Assembly (NCBI GenBank): GCA_015061985.1
Contig: SUVN01000008.1
Location: 1-64,000 of the forward strand
Length of the DNA stretch: 64,000 nucleotides
Direction: 5' to 3'
Source of the DNA: Akkermansiaceae bacterium
GTDB taxonomy: Bacteria > Verrucomicrobiota > Verrucomicrobiia > Verrucomicrobiales > Akkermansiaceae
The position numbers and the translations under genes are program-made. Every line of letters begins with the position of its first letter. Within the stretch, counting starts at the first letter, position 1. The notes below the pieces were generated by a model, which worked only from the letters and a program-made list of their open reading frames with translations, searched no databases and was not told the DNA's origin. Below are positions 1 through 8,298 of this stretch, one piece after another.

Positions 1-1932
1 ACCAACACCCGCTACAATGCGGAGAGCGAGCCGCTGACGACCGTGCAGAAGTCGCTCATTTCCTCGTTCTCCGATACCCTGGAGAGCAAAAATCTAACAA
101 TTGACGAAAGAAACTTGACTTCTACGCAATGGGTAGAGTATCATGCTGGAACGAAGCGCAAGTCCTACAACTCCCTGCCCACCAGCAACATCACCGCAGA
201 AGCCGTGAGTGTGGATGGTTTTACGCTCTCGCAAAAAGATAATGCAGGCGTAACGACCACCACCACCCGCAGCTACACCGCCAACGGGATGATTCACACC
301 CGAACGGATGGTCGCGGCAACACAATAACCACGGTGACAGACAAGGCCGGACGCGCGCTGTCTGTCACGGATGCCGCCGGAAATGTGACCATGACCGTCT
401 ACGACTCCGCGCATGACCTGCCCGCCACGGTGACGGATGCACAGGGCAACACCTCCTGCTGCCGCTATGATGTCCGAGGCCGCAAGCTCGTGGAATGGGG
501 TACAGGGATTCAGCCGGTATGCTTCGGCTACGATGATGCCGACTGCATGGTCACGCTCACCACTTTCCGCGCCGGAACGGAAACGGTATCTACCGACCCG
601 AGCGACCGCACGGACGGAGATGTTACCATCTGGTCTTATCATGATGCCACCGGCATGGAAACCGCCAAGACCTACGCAGACGGCTCATCTGTGGTGAAAA
701 CCTACGATGCTTACAACCGCGTGCTCACGGAAACAGACGCGCGTGGCAAAGTCAAAGCCCACACCTATGAACCCGCCCGAGGGATGCTGCTGGGTACAAG
801 TTACTCAGACAATACTACGCCCCGAGCCTATACCTACAACCACCTCGGTCAGCTCACACTGGTGACGGATGCCGCCGGGGTACGCACGCTCAGCTATAAC
901 TCTTACGGCGAGCAGGAATCCGACTCACTCGTAGCCGATGGCGTAACCCACCTCATCACGGAAACCCGCGATAGCATGGGGCATTCCACTGGCTACACTT
1001 ACGCCAAAAATGGTTCGGTGCAGCAGACGGTCACCACGGGCTACGGCTCAGACGGACGAATCAACAGCGCAGGCTTCCTCCACGGTGGCACGGCAAAGCA
1101 GTTCAGCTATGAATACATGGCAGGCACGCATCTGCTGGAGAAGCTCACGATGCCGAACAATATGACGCTGACGCAGAGCTACGAAATACAGCGCGATTTG
1201 CTCACCGGCATGGCGTACCATCGTGGCACCACTTTGGTAGCCAACCGTCAGTACAGCTATGACACCCTCGGCCGCCCGACTGTCCGCAACACCTCGCGCC
1301 AGGGCACGGTGAAAAATGATAGCTTCGGCTACAACAACCGCAGCGAACTCACCACCGCCACCGTCAACGGCAATAATTATGCCTACGATTACGACAACAT
1401 CGGGAATAGAGAAACAGCAACAGAAAGCGATATAACCACAAATTACACCGCCAATGCGCTGAACCAGTACACCAACGTGAGTGATTTCACGCCCACCTTC
1501 GATGCCGACGGCAACCAGACGCTGATGAAAACCACCACGGGCATCTGGAGCGTCACCTATGATGCCGAAAACCGCCCAGTGAACTTCGTCAACACAGAAA
1601 GCAACACCATCATCGAATGTGCCTACGACCACATGGGGCGCCGCGCCACCAAAAAGGTAACAGTAGACGGCAGCATCACGCTCCACCAGCGATACCTCTA
1701 CCGTGGCTACCTGCAAATCGCCTGCTGCGACCTCACCCGCAGCAACCACCCGGCGCTTTGGCTCATCACCTGGGATCCGACCCAACCGATAGCCACCCGC
1801 CCGCTAGCCATCCAAAAGGATGCCACCTGGTACACCTACGGCTGGGATTTGACCAAAAACATCTGCGAGCTGTATTCCACCGGCGGAGGCATCGCAACCT
1901 CCTATACTTACCCCCCCCCTTCGGCAAGATAA
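1..1932 (+). CDS. RHS/YD-repeat protein, 5' end outside window; reading frame ends shortly after a C9 tract
   Basis: Frame is open from base 1 (TNTRYNAESEPLTTVQKSL...). Many YD-like repeats (YDAYNRVLTETDARGKV, YDTLGRPTVRN, YDNIGNRETA). Ends YTYPPPSAR-stop, while the RHS reading continues in another frame (PFGKITSSGNVTQPIQWSSEYRDSELGMVYYNYRYYMPMKGRWINRD). Confidence 0.85.
   Translation, partial: TNTRYNAESEPLTTVQKSLISSFSDTLESKNLTIDERNLTSTQWVEYHAGTKRKSYNSLPTSNITAEAVSVDGFTLSQKDNAGVTTTTTRSYTANGMIHTRTDGRGNTITTVTDKAGRALSVTDAAGNVTMTVYDSAHDLPATVTDAQGNTSCCRYDVRGRKLVEWGTGIQPVCFGYDDADCMVTLTTFRAGTETVSTDPSDRTDGDVTIWSYHDATGMETAKTYADGSSVVKTYDAYNRVLTETDARGKVKAHTYEPARGMLLGTSYSDNTTPRAYTYNHLGQLTLVTDAAGVRTLSYNSYGEQESDSLVADGVTHLITETRDSMGHSTGYTYAKNGSVQQTVTTGYGSDGRINSAGFLHGGTAKQFSYEYMAGTHLLEKLTMPNNMTLTQSYEIQRDLLTGMAYHRGTTLVANRQYSYDTLGRPTVRNTSRQGTVKNDSFGYNNRSELTTATVNGNNYAYDYDNIGNRETATESDITTNYTANALNQYTNVSDFTPTFDADGNQTLMKTTTGIWSVTYDAENRPVNFVNTESNTIIECAYDHMGRRATKKVTVDGSITLHQRYLYRGYLQIACCDLTRSNHPALWLITWDPTQPIATRPLAIQKDATWYTYGWDLTKNICELYSTGGGIATSYTYPPPSAR
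1911..1919. repeat. Homopolymer C9 tract inside the RHS gene, at a frame change
   Basis: Nine consecutive C directly before TTCGGCAAG. 7 or 10 C would restore the downstream RHS frame. Confidence 0.8.
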
Positions 1933-2747
1933 CAAGCTCCGGCAACGTCACCCAGCCGATTCAGTGGAGTAGTGAGTATCGGGATAGCGAATTAGGCATG
2001 GTGTACTATAACTATCGGTATTATATGCCAATGAAAGGACGTTGGATAAATCGAGATTTCTTGGTTTGGCTTCCACTCAAGAAGAAATTAATAAAAAAAC
2101 ATACGACTATGCAATAAAATACTCTATTCAACTAAATGATAATCAAAGGATATATAATCAAAAAGACTGCTGTTCCGACTTGAATTGGCTATTATTTGCA
2201 AGTCATGCAGATGAAGCAATTTCTTTCATCTCGGGAAAATATGAAGATGAATTCGGTAGCATAAACATGAATCATTTTGATATGATTGCCATTGTTTCCT
2301 GTGCTCCTGATCTTACAAATTCACTAATTCCTGATAAAAAAAGATTAGAAGAATTAACGAACGAATATTTTCCTTCTCTAGATGTTGTGCCAGAGCATTT
2401 AAAGGACGATATTAATGCTATCAAAAACATGTATATTGTAGATAATGAAACGATAAAGAGTTTAATGGATTGAAAATATACATGGTGCGAGAAACTACTA
2501 TGTTATCCCAGATGTTCACCCTGAAATTGAAAAAACTTCGCACATTCTATTGAAAGAAGCAAAAAAAGTAAAAAACAAATCCGTCACAATACATGTTCGT
2601 TGTTCGCCGGATATGATAGGCATGGAAATGTTGAGCTTATTGCCAGAGTCAAACGGTAATATTGATGAGATGGTAAATGATTTATCAAAAAATAATATGT
2701 TTTCACACTTGATTTGTGGAAAGACATATAAAACACTTAATAAATAG
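1920..2747 (+). pseudogene. RHS core C-terminus plus AT-rich variable tail (candidate CT module), frame-disrupted
   Basis: RHS frame to GRWINRDF, then MDKSRFLGLASTQEEINKKTYDYAIKYS... (2042-2473), then ENIHGARNYYVIPDVHPEIEKTSHILLKEAKK... (to 2747) in a third frame. GC content drops sharply after about 2050. Confidence 0.6.
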
Positions 2748-2855
2748 TAATTGCATTAAAATAAACGATGTAGCCTTGAATGGATATCTCTCAAGGCTAC
2801 ATCGAAAATTTACAAACACACCACATATCTTAAAAAAGAAATAATAAATTATATA

Positions 2856-3900
2856 CTATTCATACAAAAATATTTTTTCTCCATTATCCGGTTTTATTAC
2901 ATACATTCTGGCATTCATTGGCAAACAAACACTAACTTTAATTTCTCCATTAGATTCCAATTTAACGCTTATTATTTTTTCTTTTTCGTTTAAATATAAT
3001 TTTTTTGCAAGAAAATCAAGAGCCTCTATATCTATATTGTTTGCATTAATATATGATTTAGAATTTTTAGATTTTTTTAAATATTGAGAAAGGTCATTTG
3101 TATTTCTAAATCGAAATCTTGCGATCGAATTCTCAATGCTAGGAATACACTTTATTTCTCTTGTTTTCAAGTTCAACACACGAGCACAATATGGAGTTAC
3201 CATTTCCCAATATAGATTTCTGAACAATACTCCATTTTTGTTGTGGAAAGTATTTCTTTTATCTTTTAAGACGTGCATAAATGGCTCTGTGCAGTATTTT
3301 ATAGGATAGTTGCGCAACAATTCTTTGTAAACAAGGTAATGGTCTTTAAAATCATCCGTTGATGTATTTATGTTGAATTTTTCAGCATGATGCAACTTCC
3401 TTTCCAAAGTAAATCTGTATAATGGATAAATAGATAGAATAGAATGACTTTTATCAGAATATTTATCGCTTAATTTATTAAAATATGACAACTCTCTTCT
3501 AAAATAGCATATATCTCCCTCTTGAAGTGGGAAAGAGACTTCTTTGCGAGCATTTCCATCAACAATAAAAAACAGTACCTTTCCTGAATACTTTTATTTC
3601 ATTATTGAAATAAATCTTTCTTTCTATAGCGTATGCTAAATTTAATTCCTTTTGGAATATATCGTCAACAATATTTCTTAACGTTATGCCTTTTATATAT
3701 TTGTAACTTCGTGCTTTTTCACCGAATCCATATACAGTTACTGCACATGAAACGTTTGCAAAAAAAATTACAATAAAGAAAATTAGTATTCTTAATATGC
3801 ATATTAATTCTCTTAAATTCACAGTGCTGATTCTAGCAAGCCATTTAAAAGGAGTCAAGCGCATTTCTAATAAAAATCTAACAATTGACGAAAGAAACTT
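2856..3900 (-). pseudogene. Uncharacterised AT-rich gene with N-terminal hydrophobic segment, split in two frames at a T6 run
   Basis: ORF 3559-3909(-) ends ...IKVFRKGTVFYC-stop. The adjacent frame reads LFFIVDGNARKEVSFPLQEGDICYFRRELSYFNKLSDKYSDKSH and runs straight into ORF 2856-3491(-). Confidence 0.5.
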
Positions 3901-4431
3901 GACTTCCACGCAATGGGTAGAGTATCATGTTGGAACGAAACGCAAGAGCTACAACACCCTGCCGACCAGTGACATCACCGCTGAAGCTGTGACGGTGGAT
4001 GGCTTTACGCTCTCGCAGACGGATAACGCCGGGGTAACGACTACCGCCGGACGCAGCTACACGGCCAACGGGATGATTCAACCCGAACAGATGGCCGCGG
4101 CAACACAACAACCACGGTGACAGACACCGCCGGACGCACGCTGACGGTGACAGATGCCGCAGGGAATGCGACCACGACCGTCTATGATTCCGCGCACGAC
4201 TTACCCGCCACAGTCACGGATGCACAAGGGAACACCACCTGTTATCGCCATGATGCCCGCGGTCGCAAGGTCGCGGAATGGGGTACGGGGATTCATCCTG
4301 TCATGTTCGGCTACGATGATGCCGACCGCATGGTCACGCTCCACCAGAGCTACCTCTACCGAGGCTACCTCCAAATCACCGCGCTCGACCTCACCCGTAA
4401 CAACCACCCGGCACTCTGGTTCATCACCTGA
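3872..4431 (+). pseudogene. Second partial RHS copy, frameshifted and internally deleted
   Basis: AAAAATCTAACAATTGACGAAAGAAACTTGACTT identical to copy 1 (from 88). 1-nt deletion near 4080. Jumps from homology to ~558 to homology to ~1680 of copy 1. Confidence 0.85.
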
Positions 4432-4503
4432 AAAGTTTAATTCGTTACAAATTACACTTTTTAATAAAGATGCATCGCTGATAATTCTAAATAAAATTCA
4501 CCA

Positions 4504-4911
4504 TCAGGAGTAATGACGTTTAGTGATAAATTTAATAAGGCAATTGAAAGCAAGCATAATAAGGTCGAATATATAAACAACAAAAATAAGGATGAATGCA
4601 AGAAAAAATTCGGAATATGGAAAATCAATCCTATATAAAATTCTAGAAAAATAAAATAACAACGATGAAGTTATAGATATTAAAAAAGGCAAAGTTACCC
4701 TTATTGTATTTATTTCTCTTATTTTTGTTCTATCTTTACGAAAAACAAATAACAAAAAATGCATAGAAGCAACAACAAAAAAAGGTGTAATTATAATGCA
4801 ATTCAAATATGTTTCAAAAAAGAATAGAATTTGAATAACCGTCGTTAATATGAATAAAAAATAAACAAAAGAAACACAAGATAGTATTTTATAACTTACA
4901 ATGTTACCCAT
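4504..4911 (-). CDS. Small multi-pass membrane protein, AT-rich, unknown function
   Basis: 135 aa ORF with about four hydrophobic segments, located between RHS copies 2 and 3. Confidence 0.5.
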   Translation of the reverse strand: MGNIVSYKILSCVSFVYFLFILTTVIQILFFFETYLNCIIITPFFVVASMHFLLFVFRKDRTKIREINTIRVTLPFLISITSSLLFYFSRILYRIDFPYSEFFLAFILIFVVYIFDLIMLAFNCLIKFITKRHYS

Positions 4912-4960
4912 AACAATTTACGAATGAAGTAATATATTGCGCGTAAAATGTCAAGAAAAT

Positions 4961-5064
4961 AAATCCAACAATTGACGAAAGAAAACTTAACTTCAACGCA
5001 ATGGGTAGAGTTTCATGTTGGAACGAAACGCAAGAGCATAACACCCTGCCCGCCGGGTACATCT
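4961..5064 (+). repeat. Third partial copy of the RHS segment (about 100 bp remnant)
   Basis: CCAACAATTGACGAAAGAAAACTTAACTTCAACGCAATGGGTAGAGTTTCATGTTGGAACGAAACGCAAGAGCATAACACCCTGCCC, compare copies at 88 and 3872. Confidence 0.8.
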
Positions 5065-5101
5065 GTTCTATAGACGGCATCGAAAAATGGACATCGGCGT
5101 T

Positions 5102-5800
5102 CTACTCGGCACGCAGCAGGGTCAGAACGCCGATTTTCTGTACGCCGGAAAGGCGGCGCAAGGCCGCTGCACAGGCGCGTGCCGTTGCACCTGTGGTGTA
5201 TACATCATCCACCAGCAGTAAGTGGGGTGGGGCTTCGGTTATGCCCGGTATCAGGCGGTAGGCTTGCCGGGCATTGCGCTGACGCTCCCGCGCAGAAAGA
5301 CGGGTCTGGCTGGCGTACTCTGTCCCCACCCGCTGCAGCAGCGGCAGAACAGGGCGGCGGCGCAGCTTCCCCAATGCCCGCGCCAGCTCCTCTGCCTGAT
5401 TATAGCCGCGACGCATCAGGCGACCGCGCTCTACCGGCACGGGAACCAGCACCCAGTCCCCGTGTTCCCGCAGCTCCGGGGTCTGCTCCCACACATCGGC
5501 AAGCAGCGGGGCAAGAGCCACGCAGAGGTGGCTTGCGCGGGCGTACTTGAACGAGTGCACCAAGTCCATGGCCTGGGGCGTACGCAGCAGGGCTGCCCGC
5601 GCAACATCATAATCACGGGGAAAAGGGCGGCAGGCGCGGCAGCTGTCCCCATGCTCAGCCAGTCCATAGGTGGGTGCACCGCAATACAGGCAAATGGGGC
5701 GCGGCACACGCTCCAGCCCTGCCAGACAGGCGGGGCAGATGGTGGAATCGCTCTGCTCCCCGCAAAGCTCACAGGTATTCGGGTAGAGCCAATCCAGCAT
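5102..5800 (-). CDS. comF: ComF family protein / phosphoribosyltransferase-like
   Basis: N-terminal Cys-rich zinc-finger-like LYPNTCELCGEQSDSTICPACLAGL..CLYCGAP; C-terminal PRTase motif LLLVDDVYTTGAT. Confidence 0.88.
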   Translation of the reverse strand: MLDWLYPNTCELCGEQSDSTICPACLAGLERVPRPICLYCGAPTYGLAEHGDSCRACRPFPRDYDVARAALLRTPQAMDLVHSFKYARASHLCVALAPLLADVWEQTPELREHGDWVLVPVPVERGRLMRRGYNQAEELARALGKLRRRPVLPLLQRVGTEYASQTRLSARERQRNARQAYRLIPGITEAPPHLLLVDDVYTTGATARACAAALRRLSGVQKIGVLTLLRAE

Positions 5801-6570
5801 CAGTGGCGGTGGCGGGCGATGAACTCCTTGGCCGCCGCCTGATAGGCCAGCGAAGCATTGCCATAGGGGTCATGCTCCATGATGGTTTTGCCGAAGCTGG
5901 GAGCCTCAGCCACGCGCACGGAGCGGGGGATGACGGCGTTGTAAATCTTGTCCGGCAGGTTCTCCCGCACCTGGCGGATGACCTCATTGGCCAGCTTGGT
6001 ATTGCTGAACATGGTCATGATGACCCCTTCATGCGTCAGGTTCGGGTTGGCACCGCTGTCGCGAATCTGCTCCATCACGTACAGAATCTTGGCAAGACCT
6101 TCCAGCGAGAGGGACTCGCACTGCATGGGGGTCAGCACCTCATCACAGGCGCAGAGGGAAGAGGTCATCAACACGCCCAGCGAGGGCGGGGTGTCCAGAA
6201 ACACGTAATCATAGAAATTACTCTCCCTCAGCCCGGCCATGGCATCCTTCATGCAGCTCAGATGCGTGCCGTTCACCGTCAGCTCCACCTCCACGCCGGA
6301 CAAATCCATGTGTGCGGGCACCAGCGACAGATTCCGGCGGTGCGTGGGCATCACCAAATCCTCCATCAGCGCATTACCGATGAGGGCGGGGTAGAGACTC
6401 TGGTCACTGCTTTCCACCTCCACCCCCAGCATGGAGCTGGCATTGGCCTGGGAGTCCATGTCGATGAGCAGCACACGCTTGCCGCGTGCTGCAAGGGCAG
6501 CCGACAGGTTCACGGCGGTGGTGGTCTTACCCACACCACCCTTCTGGTTAGCAATGGCAATAATCTTCAC
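5800..6570 (-). CDS. ParA/Soj family ATPase
   Basis: Deviant Walker A IANQKGGVGKTTTAVNLSAALA; VFLDTPPSLGVLM. GTG start inferred at 6570. TGATG overlap with comF. Confidence 0.9.
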   Translation of the reverse strand: MKIIAIANQKGGVGKTTTAVNLSAALAARGKRVLLIDMDSQANASSMLGVEVESSDQSLYPALIGNALMEDLVMPTHRRNLSLVPAHMDLSGVEVELTVNGTHLSCMKDAMAGLRESNFYDYVFLDTPPSLGVLMTSSLCACDEVLTPMQCESLSLEGLAKILYVMEQIRDSGANPNLTHEGVIMTMFSNTKLANEVIRQVRENLPDKIYNAVIPRSVRVAEAPSFGKTIMEHDPYGNASLAYQAAAKEFIARHRH

Positions 6571-6652
6571 GGCGGGGATTCTACCTGAGGCGCACTCATT
6601 TTTCAAGCTGATAATGATTGGCAGACACACAGATATATGCTATGCTTCTGTC

Positions 6653-7390
6653 ATGCAGACAGATGAGCTTATCTCCGCCGCGCGTCAACTCAGTGCCGAC
6701 ATGAACGCCCTGAGCTTTGCCCCGCCTGTAGCCTATACCTACAATCCGTTGGAATATGCCTGGGAGGGGCATGAAACCTACATCCGCCGTTTCGGAGAAG
6801 GCAGAAAGGATGTCCTCTATCTGGGGATGAACCCGGGACCTTTCGGCATGGCTCAGACCGGCGTTCCTTTTGGCGAAATTGCCGCCGTCACGCTGTGGAT
6901 GGGTATTACGGCCTCCATCGGACAACCGCCGGCCACGCATCCCAAGCGCCCGGTACAGGGCTTCAACTGCCCGCGTTCGGAGGTGAGCGGCCGCCGGCTC
7001 TGGGGCTTGTTTGAGGAGATGTACGGCACGGCAGAAGCCTTTTTCAGCAAGGCCTACGTGGCGAATTACTGCCCGCTTATCTGGATGAGCGAGAGTGGTG
7101 CCAACATCCCCCCCACACAGCTGCCGAAGGATCAGGTGGCGCAGATAGATGCCGCCTGCCAGCGGCATCTCTGCCGTATCATCGAGATTCTGCAACCGCG
7201 CTGCCTCATCGGCGTGGGTGGCTACGCCCTCAAACAGCTGGAGCTTGCCGCCGCCTCCCTGCCCGGCAGGACATTCACCCTGGGCACCATCCTGCACCCC
7301 AGCCCCGCCAGCCCCGCTGCCAATAAATTCTGGCCGGAAAAACCCCGACAGCAAATTCTCGACCTCCTCGCCACAGCCGGGTTAAGCTGA
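6653..7390 (+). CDS. SMUG1-like uracil-DNA glycosylase family protein
   Basis: Motifs LYLGMNPGPFGMAQTGVPFGE and LHPSPASPAANKFW. Confidence 0.75.
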   Translation: MQTDELISAARQLSADMNALSFAPPVAYTYNPLEYAWEGHETYIRRFGEGRKDVLYLGMNPGPFGMAQTGVPFGEIAAVTLWMGITASIGQPPATHPKRPVQGFNCPRSEVSGRRLWGLFEEMYGTAEAFFSKAYVANYCPLIWMSESGANIPPTQLPKDQVAQIDAACQRHLCRIIEILQPRCLIGVGGYALKQLELAAASLPGRTFTLGTILHPSPASPAANKFWPEKPRQQILDLLATAGLS

Positions 7391-7969
7391 ATACACCGCC
7401 TGAATCTCCGACAACAGCGCCCGGCTTTCCAGCGCATCCAATGCCACCCCATCCGGACGGAGACCTCTGTACGCCTCCCGACAACCGTCAAATCGCAGAA
7501 TACGGGGCAAGTCTGTCTTCAGCACAGCGATGCGCTGAAGCTGCACCTCATCTTCCGCATGCAGCAGGAATCCGGAGCAATGCGGTGTCCAGGCATCCAG
7601 CACCTCCTGCGTCACAGCAGCCCCGGAAATCGCCCGTATGATGCGCCTTGTCCCCAGCTCCCGCGCCGCTACAACGGGTTCGCAAGAGCCATGCAGCACG
7701 GCAAAATCCAAACGTGCGCACAACATGGCGCTACGAATTTTCGAAAAATCATCAGCATCAAAACAGCCCAGACGGGACACATTGGAAGAAGCAATATGGG
7801 CGGCCTGCTCTACAGAAACGCGACGAACACCGGAGGAATGAAAATCAAATACAAGGCAGCGAGCACCAAAGGCTGCAGCACAATCTGCCTGACTCCGGCT
7901 GGTAATACCGCAAACGGCAACAAACGGCCGCCCGGTTGCCGGAAGGATATCGTGAGAATGAATGGTCAT
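7382..7969 (-). CDS. TrpF (phosphoribosylanthranilate isomerase)-like protein, divergent
   Basis: VAVCGITSRSQADCAAAFGARCLVFDFHSSGVRRVSVEQAAHIA...LHGSCEPV resembles the TrpF N-terminal half; C-terminal motifs degenerate. Confidence 0.55.
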   Translation of the reverse strand: MTIHSHDILPATGRPFVAVCGITSRSQADCAAAFGARCLVFDFHSSGVRRVSVEQAAHIASSNVSRLGCFDADDFSKIRSAMLCARLDFAVLHGSCEPVVAARELGTRRIIRAISGAAVTQEVLDAWTPHCSGFLLHAEDEVQLQRIAVLKTDLPRILRFDGCREAYRGLRPDGVALDALESRALLSEIQAVYSA

Positions 7970-8089
7970 GGTTGTAGGAGATGTTTTGCTGTGTGAGTGG
8001 TAACAGGGGTGAAGGTAAATGAAGCGTTGCTGAATACGGCGTATCGATAGGAATAAATAATCATGATGATGTGTATATGGGTTGGTGTA

Positions 8090-8122
8090 TAAAATAAAAA
8101 ACCGGGCTTGCGGAAGCCCGGT
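8090..8122 (-). terminator. Rho-independent terminator downstream of MATE gene
   Basis: ACCGGGCTT-gcgg-AAGCCCGGT hairpin; minus-strand continuation TTTTTTATTTTAT. Confidence 0.7.
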
Positions 8123-8298
8123 AGAACGAAATGCTGCGCCGTCGAGGCGCGAATGAGGCTTCCCGATGGTCAGTTCAACAGATAATAATAAAACGAGCTG
8201 CAGAAAGCATCCTGCATCTTCGTTACACTGTTGCTGATACCACGGGAAATCATCTGCCGCGAATTATACTCCTTTTTGCCCCGGTTGCAAGCCCGGAT

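Noticed and set aside
3797-4120. ORF starting MHINSLKFTVLILASH as an intact small protein
   Set aside because: It is RHS copy 2 sequence fused by chance to upstream AT-rich sequence and ended by the 1-nt deletion near 4080.
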